NCBI GenBank assembly: GCA_009741485.1
Contig: CM019218.1
Location: 31,952,898-32,016,897 of the forward strand
Source of the DNA: Malurus cyaneus samueli
Lineage: Eukaryota > Chordata > Aves > Passeriformes > Maluridae
Length of the DNA stretch: 64,000 nucleotides
Reading direction: 5' to 3'
In this document: positions 1 through 15,022 of the stretch, in pieces
How the letters are laid out: every line of letters starts with the position of its first letter
Numbering within the stretch: the stretch's first letter is position 1
Position numbers and translations under genes: made by a program
The notes under the pieces: generated by a model
The model's database searches: none
The model's input: the letters and a program-made list of their open reading frames with translations, nothing else
Told to the model about the DNA's origin: nothing

Positions 1-1125
<1,125 letters not shown>

Positions 1126-1376
1126 TCATCTGACAACTGAACAGTTCTCCAGCAAATAACTTCAAATTCAACCAAAGTACCAATCCCCAGAGAACAAATA
1201 CATAATAATGTAATCATTAAATACAGTGCCTAGTGTATTGCTGTATAATAATGCTCTGCTATAAGAGGAAGTGAACCACTGTAACATCTAGAAATCCAGA
1301 TAAGGGAAGACATTTCCTAATTAATCCTCTCTCAGCAAGCCAGTAATAGCATCTTTCTTGAACTGCTTAGAGGACT

Positions 1377-1381
1377 NNNNN
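1377..1381. other. Run of five N
   Basis: Five undetermined bases follow 'gaggact' and precede a T run inside MAP3K9 intron 2. This is a small assembly or consensus gap with no coding consequence. It marks a place where the true length is uncertain. Confidence 0.98.
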
Positions 1382-3918
1382 TTTTTAATCCAGATATACA
1401 CACAGGCTGGATATACCCTTCATGTAAATGTGTTAGGAGTAGAAGCTCTGTGTACAATTTTTTTTAAGTCACTATTGAAAAAATATATTTAAGATTGGTA
1501 AAAAGATGTCCAATTCCAGAATTCATATACACCCCCATAATTCCCTCCCCCATTATTATTAAAGTACATTTTTCTGACATGTTTCAGTAGCAAATAGATC
1601 TATACTCAAGATGTGTAAAAACACCTTGAGGCACAACTCAAGAATGCTGATGTATAAGACATATTCCGCTGCAGTCAAAAGTTGTACTGTTACAATACCA
1701 AGTAGGAGGGTAAACCAGAGCCCAAAAGTATCTACTTTGCTTCAGCAGCATCTCATTATCCTCTCTCTCTATCTTAGTGAAATGCGACCACACGAGTTGC
1801 ACCAGCAATGTAACATGAAGCAACTGAATAGAAGAGGGCACTAAACTTCCGTAACTAATGTAAACATAAACTCTTGAAATTATTTTCAGCCACTTTGTGA
1901 AGCACCACAAAGAAAATATATTTCTATTACTATTATTTCAAAGATTTAATAGCAAAAATCATCAAGTCAGTTACACATCGTTATGCAGCTACTGTTTTTT
2001 ATGTAGTTAGACACTACAGACAGAGATTCTTAGAAAACACGAGGATTTTTTTTCTTTTTCTATGAATGCATCAATTGAAAAGAAACACAAACAAACACAA
2101 AAAAGAACAAAACAAAAAACCCACCCAACTAAAAGAAACTCCATAACCTCCATAATCAAACAATCATGGATCATAATAAAACATATAAAAGGCAAATGTG
2201 CTGCAAAACATACAGAACATATAAAAATCATCTTCAGGACCATTTTCAGCAGTCCATGAAAAGACTCAAGTGCCAGGTTCATTCTAACACAGCTTTGAGT
2301 GTCTTGGTTTTTTTTTTTTCTGAGTGGGGGAGCATCATTGCTTCCAATAATCAAAATGGGGTTTCCCATTAAATAAAGCCCAAAATGTTATTTGAACCAT
2401 TCTGCATAACAAGTAACACACATTTACAATGTTAAAATATTATCTTTAGTTTGGTAATAAAGTTGAACAAATTGTCTGTTCTCTGAAAATTTAAAAAAAT
2501 CAGCTACCCTTTTATAAGGCTTCAGAAAATTACTTTCTAACCTGACTGAAACCTCCATTTTCCTAGTTACAGAGAAAAGAAGACTGAGGTCTAGAGTTAG
2601 TGTTCTTTTCATTTTGGCAAAAGCATGTGCATTTTTAGAGGAATACTTTAGTGCAGAACAGAACCACCACAAGAAACCAAGATATAGAAGGTGGCTGCCT
2701 TTGGGCTGCTTCTTCTAGTAAGCCTAAATTTTTTTACTTCATTTTAGCAGATGAAGTGCTAAAAGAAATTGCTAGCAAATCACTCATGGATTGGAAAGTG
2801 AAAAGCTTCCTAGAATATACACAGTGTTTCTTTTTCTAGCTTGTACCATTTCAGCCTAAAGAACTGGCAGAATAATGAAATCTAATTTTAAATTTAAATG
2901 CAGTAATATAGATATACACAGTGATGTTACAAAGTTAAAGTAAAGCTTTGGGAAAAGAAAGTATGGGTTTAGAGGGTTTTTTTGCTTCCTCCATAACTAC
3001 AATGAGGAACAAACAATTTATTGTTCATGGATCACATTCTGTTGGAATGAGCTCAATAGCAGGACACAGCACCATATATCACAGCTGCTACATACTTTGT
3101 ACATACCTTCTGTTAAGGGGTTATTTAAATCTAATTATATTGATTTGTATTAAGTTCTAACAAAATAATTAGTACTTACATAGATCTTCTGCATTTGTCA
3201 GATGCAGGGTAGCAAGAAAAATTACCATGACAAAAGACCGCAGAGGACAACAAAAGAGACCGAATTATTGCAAGTCCTTGACTCCTTAGTTACATCCTTG
3301 GCTCCTTTTCTATTTCCTTGTAATAACTGCTTGGGATACTAATCGTGCAATCCAAAATTTAAAATATTAATTTAAAGGGCGCTATCTCTTTCCAGCATCT
3401 ATTTCAGTTCTCCTTATCGTATTATTCAGTATGAACAAGTTTACTTGTAACTGCCAGGAGTCTTCCTCACCTATCTGTCAGATTTTCAAACTGAAAACCT
3501 TGACTCTCCCCTCTTGTGTTTGCTTGAATTTCAATTAAGAACTTGAAAATAGGTAAAATACAACTTTGTTTCAGTTTTCTCCTTAAAAAAAAAAAAACAA
3601 AACCTCTTTTATGAAATATACATGGAAGGTTGCTAGGACACTGCAAATTTTGCTTATACTAATCAATATGGTCTCATTTCCGTCTGAGTTTTACCTATGC
3701 TCAGTTGTTGCATCTTGTTTGATACTCATCATGCAAGTCCTCTTCTGCAAGGACTATTCCTGCACTCATATTAGTCCATGACATATCAAACAAGACACAC
3801 AAAACACAAACAACACACTTCCTATGCTTACAGAGTTAACATACCTTTCCATCTTTTAATAGATTTCATCAATCAGGACTGAACTAACACTGGCCAGATG
3901 ATGAACATCTGGCCTAAA

Positions 3919-4968
3919 TGTAATGAATTTGCATGGCCAGGTTTTGGTAGCAGGAGGGGAGTGGGAGGAATATGCTAGAAGCTTCCCCCATGTCCAACAG
4001 TGCCAAACCCTGGTGGCTCCAAGATGAATGTGCTGTTGGCCAAGGGTGGGCCTACCAGAAGCGATGGTAACACCTTTGTGACAACATCATTCAGAATTTA
4101 AAAAATAGTTATCATGCAGATGCAATTGCAGCAAGAGAAGGAGAGAACATGCAAGAGGAACAACTCCACATGCACCAACATCGGTGCAGAAGGGGAGGAG
4201 GTTCTCCAGGTACCAAAGCTGAGCTTTCTCTACAGCCTGTGGTGCAGACCATGGTGAAGCAGCTGTGACCTTGCAGCCCATAAAGGACCACAGGGATGCA
4301 GAGATCCACCTGCAGCCCATGGAGGAGACCCATGCTGGAGCAGATGGACACCTGAGAGGCTGTGACCCTGCCACACTGGAACGGGCTCTGCAGACCTGTG
4401 GAGAGTGAAGCCCATACTTTGTCACTGTTACTTGTGACCCCATAGGGGACCCATGCTGGAGCAAGTGTGCCTTAAGGGCTGCACCCTGTGGAAGAGTGAC
4501 CCATATTGCAGCAGTTTGTGGAGAACTGTTGCTTGTGGGATGGACTCAGGTTGGAAAATTTCATGGAGCACTGTCTCCTGTGGGAGGGATCCCACACTGG
4601 AGCAGGGGAAGGACTCTCCTTCCTGAGCAGCAATAGGAACAATGTGTGAGGAACTGACCACAACCCCCATTCCCTGTCTCCCTGCATGGCTGGTGGGGGA
4701 GGATGTAGAGCTGGGAAGGAGGGAAGGTGGTTTTTTTAAGGTCCTTTTTTACTTCTCATTATCCTGCTTTGCTTTTTTTACTAATGAATTCAATTAATAT
4801 CTCTACTTTGAGTCTATTTTTGCCCATGATGGTATTTGATGGGGGATCTCTCCTTGTCCTTATCACAACTCATGAACCCTTTATTACATTTTCTCTCCAC
4901 AGGTGTGGAGGAGTGATAGAAGGGCTTTTGGTGGGTACCTGGAATGCAGCCAGGGTCAAGTGGCTACA
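3919..4968 (+). mobile_element. Solo LTR of an ERVL-type endogenous retrovirus with target-site duplication
   Basis: The element is 1,050 bp, begins TG and ends CA, and is flanked on both sides by the 5-bp direct repeat ctaaa (3914-3918 and 4969-4973), the footprint of retroviral integration. Its middle has degenerate tandem units of the type 'cccatgctggagcag' (about 4310-4610), followed by T-rich sequence and the 'gtggaggagtgatagaaggg' end. This is a pattern I know from abundant avian ERVL LTRs (family recalled from memory). No gag, pol or env sequence adjoins it, so it is a solo LTR left by recombination between two LTRs. It lies antisense to MAP3K9 in intron 2. Open frames inside it (such as 4087-4464, minus) are products of the repeat. 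The ERVL class is less certain than the LTR call. Confidence 0.85.
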
Positions 4969-7900
4969 CTAAAAAAAAAGTTCATGTGCAAATATAAAGC
5001 ACTTACACCAAAACACAGCTAATACACCCAGGCAATAAGTCTCATTCTTGGCTGCTGATTTTAAAGACTTGCATGTGATACAGAGGTTTAAAATAGGTAG
5101 AAAACAAAAGATTTCCTATTTTACATTTCCCAGCCTTCAAAAGAGAGATTGTTTGGCAGCAAAGACACTGGATATAGTTTGCAAGCAACCAGGGAAGACT
5201 GAGACCCAAACCAGCAGGAACATGAAGAATGTGTGTCAGCTTCTTAGGGGTGGATAAGTCTTTCTGTTTCAGCAGGGCCCATGCAAGAAATCTCTTCCTG
5301 TGTACATGCAGAGAGTAAGCCAAATTGTAGATGAAGGTCTGCTATGTACTACTGCTCCTCTTCTTCCTCTGCAGCACTAAAAGGCTGATCTTAAGTAGTG
5401 TGGGTAGAAGCAAAACAGCAGTGTGCAAAAGGGATTGGTGAAGCAAATCAGGTATTACAAGCACATTCAGACAGCTTTCAGCATCCAACTGCTGCAGCAA
5501 AAGAATTTAATATAGCAAATCACCATGTTCTTCATATACTGCAAGTACAAAGCAAAGCACAGTGGCTTAAAGTAACATCAAAATTGTTAGCAACCTTTGG
5601 TGAAGTGTACTATAAATATGTGTCCTTACAGGAGTATTAATCCATTAGTGCTCACATGTTTTCATATATTCCTGAAAGACTTGGAACTTGCACTCTGGAA
5701 AAAAAGCATTTGACAATGAGAAATTAATTACAGCTCACAGAAATTCTGTTCAGCAAGACAGGTCTTCCATATCTCCATGTGTCCCAGCATAGAATGAATA
5801 TAACCAAAGTTGCCTTAGTACCTCTTAGCACAACCTTCCCTAGACCAGGCAGTCATCCAAACACAGACACCCATGATTTAGTTGTGTAATTAAAACCATT
5901 AAGAGTGTCCTAAGAACTTTATTACCACACAGACTTTCAAGTGTCTTTACTGACACTTGATTTGACATCACTGTGTTATTCCTCAAAGACCAGGCAGACT
6001 GCAAGTGCTGAAAGACAACAGTCAATCGAGGCACATTAGAGAGCTGAGATATAAAGGCAGAAATTAAACAATGGGCCTCCTCTTACTTATCTGTGTCAGG
6101 AGGAAGACCAGTCTTTTTTCTTTGAAAGGAAAATGTTTACTGAGCTTCCTCCATATTCTTCAAGAACATCTTTGGTTCCCTACAAGAAGCATCAAGCTAT
6201 TTTTCTATCAGACTCCTGTGAAAAGTTTCCTAACTTGCCATTGTTGTATTTTCAGTTCTTTTAATAGAGGTTTCCATCTATGTGATGCTTTGGCTTCTGC
6301 TCTGGCCAAAACAAGATGCAGTAACAAAGAGGAAAGGCAACATTGCACAGCTTGCTGCCATCACTAACTTTACAGCATTTTCTGTCATCTGAGTAGTTCA
6401 GAGCTATAGGTAGAAATCTATAAACTATTAGCTGAAGATTTCTGATACCCTGTGCTTGTCACTTCAATACTTCATGAACAATTACCATCATGCTAACATA
6501 ATAATAACTGTGGCAGCCAGGCCTGCAAGATGTCCCAGCTATCAAACAGCCTTTCTTAACTGTGTCCTTTAGTTTGTCTTTATTGCCACAGTGAACTCAG
6601 CAGTCAAGATCCATATTACCAGAGAATCATCCTTTGTCAACAAGTCCTGGTATTTACCCCTTCAGAATCACACTAATGTGGAAAAATAGATGTATAATTT
6701 CTACAAGAAATCCAGCGGCTTAAGATATGGTTCAATTTACTTGTTTTGACTACTGAAGCAACAGTTAGGAGGCCAGAGCCAAAGCAGACAGATGAAGCTT
6801 GCAAAGAGCAACTTCAGTACGTTCTGCAGATCACTGAATGCTGGCCATTAACGAGATTTTTCATCAGGTTTCAAGGTCTTTTGGTCAACAGGCAAAACCA
6901 GATGCTGATATAGAAGTATCATTAGAGACTTGCCTGATACAACTGGAGTTTCTCATTCCAGTTTCATCTGTACAAAGAGTGACGAGGTGTTAACTCTGTC
7001 AACGCTGGTACCATTTAGTTAGTATGGAAGAACAGATGATGTACCCAGGATCCTCTTTGTGATTTGAGCTAGCAGCTTATCTAGCAGAGTTGAAGGTGAC
7101 AGAAACCAACTTCTTGAGGTCGGGTTAAGGCAATTTACCTTCCCCAGTATTAGTATCATCCTGCATGTGCATTAATAGCTAGCAGGCTTTCCACAGATTC
7201 TAATGTCAGTCTTAGTCAAAGTTACCAAGCCAGCAGAAGCACCCAGATCCTAGGTATTGTATTACAGTATTTTTCCTCAATCCAATTTTGCTAGCAGCAC
7301 TACATCTGAATCTCTATCCTTCTGCCAGAATATATACATTTCTATCCCTTTCCTTCAGTTTTCTTCTTCTCAAACCATCTACTCTCCTTCTAAACATGCT
7401 CCTCTATACTGCATAAATACACAAATCATCTGCACCAAATCTTTCAATCCAATAACTAAAACAAATATAATTAATCTTTACTTAGGTTTCGAGTTGGTCA
7501 CTTCACAAAACCTCAGTCATATACTTTCCATTTTTAATCCTACACTATACTACTTCCAACAGGCACAAAAAGATCATTTAAAGAGGTAGACTGCTTTCAC
7601 CAAAGGAAGTTTTTTACAAGGGAAATTAAGAAACAAAACTTGGCAATGAAATCAACAGCTGCTGTTTTAATTCTCTATTCTGATTACATTACACCAGAAG
7701 AATCAGAAAATGTATTATAATTGCCTTTCACAAACACATACCTCTCCCTGGAAGACACTTTTGCTTGCCTCTTTTGGAATGGTTATTTTAGTTTTCAGAT
7801 ATACTTTTAGGCAGTTTGAACAGCATTCTAGTGTCCATTGGGCCAAAGCAGTGGGAAACAGCAAGTATGGAAAAACAAACATTTATTTTAACATATTCTG

Positions 7901-10900
7901 ATCCAGTTGCTAGCGACAACAAAGAACTAGCAGAAAATGGCTCCACAACTCTCAAAATTAAGTGTCAAGGCAGCAAAGTAAGGTCTTTATTGCCTTTTTC
8001 TGGTTTCTGAGCCTAGAGACAGGATTAGGTTAATCTGCATAGTGTAATACTAAATGGAATACTCCTTTGCTTTGCTTGTGCTACAAGCTGACTCATCACT
8101 TCAGAAGCAGAACAACATTCATAAAGAAACTACTACAGTGTGATCTTGCACAGCAAAAATATCCCACTTCTACAGATCAAAGTAAATGAAAGGGGCTGCT
8201 GTCCACTGCATAAACAGTATGAACAACCAGGCATTCCAAAAGCTGGCTTCAGCTTTTTCAACTACTCTGCTGTTGCACTCCCAATTTATTTGGCACACAG
8301 CACACCAAGAAAATAAACAAGTTCTTGACTTAAAAAACAAAAGTTGGTAACAAGAATACCAAGGGAAGCAGGATGACCTTGCAATACCACCACAAGAGTC
8401 AACCAAACCGTTGCCCTGTACTTCATGACAACAGCTACAACAACTTCATGATACATTACCAAGTCCAGAGAATGTGTGTGTATATTAAGAAATGTGAAAC
8501 AAATGAAAAAAAATCTAAGACAGTCACTTGCATGGTCCAGCTCACAGTTCACACCAAGTCATTTATCTGTGCATGATGCTATTCAGTAAGCCTGGCATCC
8601 AAGAATAGAAATCGATTAGCTAATGAACAACAGGTCTGATGGAAATGGTCACAATAATTGAAGGAAAAATTTAAAAAAAAAAGAGCAAGACAGAGTGTAA
8701 AGAGAACTGAAAGCATGCAAAAAGAAATGTGTAAGGAACAACGCTAGAGGATGAGGAAACCTACTGTGGGTAAAAAGAGCTGGATTTGTCACCTGCCGTA
8801 GAGCAGGATATAATTCTAACTTGCATTCTAACTAATGGAAGATTGCTGGCTTCATCCTTAACTTCCATGTAACTTTGCTTCATGGTGAAAATAGAGTCAG
8901 ATTTTAGTGCCAGAATAACTGCCATTCTTTTACCTCAATAAAACAGTTCTAGGTAGACCATGAAAAAATTTACTACCTAGTGATAAAGCAACATTAACTC
9001 GTGTATTTTATTGTTATATTATGTAACTTTATCAATTTTTCAGAGACCTTATCATTTAATAGTATTTCTAGCTTGCTTGCGTGGATATCGGTGCTTTGAA
9101 ACAGGCTGGGAGAAAAAAGTATAAGAAACTTGTTTGCCAGAAATGTAAAAAAAGTGACTATAAAGGTACTTCAAGCAAGCCTGAGCTTGAAGCCAGCTCC
9201 TGAAACCTGGAGACAAAGCGGGTGATGGATGTCCCATGCGAGGCCCTGACTGCTGGCTACCAAACAGACACAGCACCCAGATGATGTAGAGCTGAACAGG
9301 CCTGAAAACCTCAAAGGTGGTGGAAATACCTGAACACCTGTAAGCGTCAGTGCACTTCAGTAGCTCTGTCCCAGTCTACCAACATTAGCATCGTTGTGGG
9401 TCAAATGCTTTGCCATCCAACATTCTAGAAATGTGGAAAGCAGTCACCTCAAGACAAGAGGAGAATCTCCAGCAAAAGCACTTAGCCTGCAAATGTATCC
9501 CATTCACACCCATTCCCATTACTTTGTGTAATGCTTTTGTATCCTTAGGGCCACATCAGTGGCTTACACAGACCACGAGCTAGATGGCAGCAGCAACAAT
9601 GGGTGGGAGTGACAACAAGAAGATTAAATGATATAAATATGTCATCTTTGTTATTTTACTTGCTGCAGAAACATTCAATTCTAATATTTAAATCATTAAC
9701 TAGCAGCATAGACTCAGTGAAGTTTCTCAGTCTCCCTTTTTATCTGGACTCTAAATGAGGTTTCTGCTTTACTTCCAACGCTTCACCACATCTATTCTCA
9801 TTTTGTTAAGATTGAAGAAAAGTGTGAAGACCACTAGCTATGACCTCAAGGTTAAAAAATGGCAAGGGAACTCAAACTGACATGAAATGACACTAGTCTA
9901 CCTGACTTTTCTTTCCCAGGATAATCCCACACCTTTTTGACACATTTCTGCAGATCTTTCCAGAGCAACTGAAGCACCAATATATACAACAGCCTAGTAT
10001 CAGATTTGTTTTCCCATATGCCTTTGCTCATCTGCTGCTGCACAATCACTGTTTTCAACATCACTAAGGCCAACTGCAAACCACAAAGAAGGGAATACTT
10101 ACCCTGTCAGAGCTGGAATGTGAAAGACCATTGCTGGAATACCCATTGTGGGTGGGAATACTGGACATATTTTATTTCTTCCTCCATCCTGAAAAGCCTA
10201 CTGTGGCTTTACTTAACAAAATGCAAAATACCAAAAGCTGTCAGTTGATGAATAAGCATCAGCCCATCAATTCCTTCATTTAGGTAATTCAAGTACCAAA
10301 ACCCAGGTATGGGAACTTGACCAAAAGAACAAAGTAAAACCTTTATGAAAACCCATGCTGTTTCACTCAAAGATCCTTACATGCAAAACATGAGCAGGGT
10401 TTCAACACTAAATAATGCAAGTCTTTTCTGTGGTATAAGAGCAATCCAGGCCCATATAGGGAGCTACTGCCATTAAAACCTCTCTCTGCAAGCAATACAG
10501 CAGTCTCAAGTGCAAGAATTGAAGGAAACAGAAAATATTTCCATCTCCAAATAATTCCAAATTTATCCAAAAATTGCATAACACAAATTTCCAAGAAGGC
10601 TAAGGGCTTACTGAAGTCGAAGGTTTGCCAGAAAGGATAAAAGACCGAGTAATATCCCAGGATCCAGACTCCACCACCCACCCACAGCAGAGTATGTCCA
10701 GAACTGAGCCAATCTGTTACAGGAAACTTTGTTTTGAACAAAGAATCTTCTCACTCAACCACATATGTTTTCTAAGAGATGTTTTTCACATCAGAGTACT
10801 TAAGCAAGCCAGGAAAGCTCTGAAGGAGCTTTATTTTAATTTTAATTTCTTCCCTGACACACACAGACCCTGGAATTTCACAACTGGGACAATTTTAGGC

Positions 10901-13900
10901 CCATAGATTTTTTCCTTCATCTCCCTACAATAAGTATAATTTGCACTTCATACAAATCCATTTCGCTGCCTTCTAGATCTATTTCCAGGCCAAACACTTT
11001 CAACTACTGCAATGCTGTGAAATTCATGCAAATGTAGATTAATAAATTTAAATTAAGACTAATTCAGAAAAATCTGGTAATCTTGTTTTGCTTCTTGAAT
11101 GGGCCAATTACTACTTTTTCTACTTGCTTTTTTGTGAAAACACAATCAAAAGTTCCATTGTACTCTGAAGAAATGCAATGCATTCTGAAATCTTCAGGGT
11201 TCTTATACAGAAGGTATTACAGTAATACAAGTATTAAACCTGTACTTTTGAACAGACCTTATTTCAAGGAGACAAGCACTTGTAGAAGAAACAATAATAT
11301 TCTTGCACTTGAAGAGGTTTCACTGAACTTATTCTGTTTCTTCCAATACTATTTTCCCCTCCTAGAAATAAGCAAAACTTCTTAAGATACATGTTAGCAA
11401 AGATGGTGGAGGTGGTAAATACTGGATATTAGATAAAAAGATAACCTTAATATACTGCTTCATGCTGCTGCATTGTCTCAGAGACCAAAGATAGCTATTG
11501 AGTCTGCAGTTTGCCTAACAAAACCAAAAAGCAGCACTACTGCAAAGGGAACAATGGACTGAGATTGCCAGGCAATCCTTTTTTTAATAATTAAGTCCTA
11601 TTGGCAATACACTGCAATTCTATCTTGAGGACAGGACTAAGAATTTGGGAAAGGATTTCAAAAATTCACTCCAAAATGAGATCTCATATCGTAGCAGTTT
11701 GCCAAAACCTAATTTGCAATTTTAGCTCTACCTTCCATAGTCAGCTGGCACAGCTTTGCTTCACAAGTATCCAGGTAATGAGCAATCTGCTCTTGATCCT
11801 GCATTCAAAGTACTTAAAGTGATTAACAGATCTGCACATGGAATAAGTCTGGGCTTTCTGCATGTAGCCTTTACCTACCTTCTGTTGGGTACTCTGCCAT
11901 TCATTTCTGTAGGACTGCATCTTTATTCTAATATCTGTTTGAGGTGCAGAAAAAAAAAATGTCGCATAAGATCCTGGAGAGGACAGAATTTAAGACCCAC
12001 TCAAAATTTCACATCTAAAGCAAAACCAAAACCCACAAATACCACCTCTAGCAACAAGCAAATATTTTCTCTCTTTTCTTACTAATCATTCAGCAACAGT
12101 ACATTTAAATATATATCTTGGAAACAATACTTTCTTAATTACTGGATGCGAGTCAGGGTTCAGCAAATCCATAAAGCTGCATGACTGTCGTCTTCTATCA
12201 ACCTAGAGGAGGTGATGGATGTGACAGCACTGCAGTTCTTGGATTTTAAGCCATGCAGTACAGTAACACTGAAGAGCTAATGCATAATGGGGGAGGGGAG
12301 AGGAAAGGCCTCCAAAGCCCCGATATATTTAGAATCGATCCTTTCACCTAGCCAGGCTGAAAAAAGTCTTATTGCTTTAGTGATCTGTACAAAACACTTT
12401 GAATACTCCTGGACAATGCTCAGGTGAGTTTTAGGGGAAAATACAGCTGTTCAGCTCTGGTTTCAGATTAAATCCTACCATACTGCTGACATTGGAACAA
12501 CCTTTAGCTCAGTCATGGATTATTGTACCCTTCATAATCAGTTAAATGCTCCAAGGAAAAGCTATAATTACATCAGTACTCAACACAGGGCATTGCCAAA
12601 CCGTATCAGTTTGAAAGCCTGCAACAAATCAAGAACTGTATTAGGCAACAACAAAAAGGAAGGGAAGAGTAAAATCACGTGAAACACATTCATGATTTGT
12701 CACTCAAGAAACTGTCTGAAGAGAGATATAATCATAATGCTGGTTCACTGGCAGCTGTTTCCAGGGAAACATAAACATTAAATTCATGAAGATAAAAGGT
12801 AGTGCAGAACTGAGTTGTTTTGATTTCAATTAATCATTCATCATCGATTCATCTCTATGAAACAGTGAATAACACCAACACCAACTCATTAATGGAATAA
12901 GCTGGTACTCCAAAATCTAGAAGGTAAGAAAGACATAAAAACTTCACAGGCAGCAGCATAATCCACACGAGAAGCTGGGGTGTTTTGTGGGGTTTTTAAA
13001 ATCAGTTTTAATCTAAAAAAAATTTAGATTATATGCAGGTGCATTTTCACTCATCATAACAAACATTAAAAGGCTCTTAGATGCAAAATCAACACTAAGC
13101 TACAACAGTGAAATTCAGAGTTTCTTGAATACTGCAGAGTTTGACCCCAAGGTGAACAGAATAAGTTGCCAACTGCTGCGAAAGAGGGTATTCCTGCATT
13201 GTTACACATGAAAGTCCACATAAGATAACAGCTCATGAAACAGAGTTATCAGAAAGCTGTTCACCTTTTTATGTGCTACATTTCTGTTAGGCTTTTTTGA
13301 CCCAGCTTATCCTGTGATCAAAGATTCTAACTACACAGAAACCTATGAAGCATTAGGAATATTCCCTGGTTACCAGATGACCATACTAATATCAAAACCA
13401 TACAATATGGTTATATTGTGACTGATTATATTAAACAAGAAAAAGCAAATCAGTAAATCCAGGGCACAACTGACAATACTTCAACAAGCAGAATCAGGCA
13501 TATCAAGTTATTTTAATCAAAGATTTGGGATTTTTCTTATTCTCAGGATTCTTGAACAATGCAAAGTCAAAAACAACTAACAACTATTCTCTCTAACATC
13601 TTTCCTAGGCCCATATTCATAAAGGAGAAACAACGGGAAATGACAGGTGGACCATATGACCTGGCTCACATATATTTGACCACCCTTATACATACCATCC
13701 TAGCAGCAATTATTCAGACTAGCATTTCCTTATAGTATACCAGGAATATCCCAGGAATTCCCAATTTAACCAACAATTTAATTGTTGTGATAAACAAAAT
13801 CTTAGTATTTACCTGTTACTAGTAAATGGAGCTGCAGGCACACTGACTATCATTTGCTACACATCTCAGCAGTAAGTCTATACAAGGTAGAAGGCATGCT

Positions 13901-14972
13901 TGCATTTTAGATGTTTCCAGTTGTAACACAAACAGCATTATTAATATTTCTCAATGGCCAAAGCAAATTCCAGGAGCCTGTTTGATAATGCATCAGAGCT
14001 GGACATATAGAAAAGTAGGAGCTTGGCTTGTAACTGCAAAAATTATCCCAGACACAGCATTCAAAGCACAAAATATGGAAACACAGAATTTTAGAGACAA
14101 TTTGGACTATGTGCACTAGATAATGCTTGCTATTTTGGGAGGGTATTTTTGTTCTTAAGAAAAAATATTACAACAGATGTGTGAACAACACAACGATGCT
14201 TCTAGAAAACAAAGCAGAAGGGCTGTGTGGCAGTAATACAAATAGTTCAGAGGAAGGCTGCATGTCCTCAGGCTACTTCCTTCCCAAGAGGACCCTAAGT
14301 GATGCTTCACCATGCTGCAATTACCACCATAATGACTATTCTACAGGCTGGGAAACAAAGATTTACTGTTCTGTGGCCAACAGCTCTTCTTTCTGACCTT
14401 AAGAAATAGTGATGAAACCAAACAACATAATTCTAAACTAATATGCATTGCTATAGTTTCTCTACTTGGTGCATGAGGTTCTTTTACTATGTCTTTTTCA
14501 TATCTGCAAAAAGCTTGGGTCTAAAGAAGACTTTCCATTAGCAGTTGGACAATTAACAAGCAATTAGCAGACACACCAGTCAACTTTGACAATCTTTTGG
14601 CAATCAAAATCACACCAACATAACAAACTATCCTAGAACAGGAACAGAAAGCAAATACTTATCAAAAAGCACCTACTTACATGTGCTATACCTCATATTC
14701 TTTCAAACAGCTTAAGGCTTCTCTGGTCCTATCATAAGGAAATATACAGTCTTCAAACTGGGATATGACTTAAAATTAAATAATCATCTTGGGAGATGAA
14801 TCATCACTTCAAAGAGCAAGACTATGTTTAATGTCTGACACTTCAAGGGCACATTTGTTTCAGATACATTGAAATTCTGAAAGGAACTGATTGATAAGAA
14901 AAGCAAAACTGAAGCTGCTGACAGAAGACAGTCAAAATTCAAATTAAGTTAACTGATGTGGAAGAAACACCC

Positions 14973-15022
14973 AAAAAAAAAAAAAAAAAAAAAACAACAA
15001 ACCAAAAAAAAAACCAAAAAAA
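14973..15022. repeat. A-rich simple repeat
   Basis: An uninterrupted run of 22 A (14973-14994) is followed by A-rich sequence broken by single C or CC. It is low-complexity DNA in MAP3K9 intron 2. A frame of about 80 codons across it is only poly-Lys translation. Confidence 0.9.

Noticed and set aside
2007..2369. Minus-strand ORF of 120 codons with a Cys/Phe-rich hydrophobic stretch
   Set aside because: The apparent membrane segment is translation of T-rich low-complexity sequence. No splice context fits MAP3K9.
4087..4687. Overlapping minus-strand ORFs rich in Ser, Leu and Gly
   Set aside because: They lie inside the solo LTR and reflect its tandem units.
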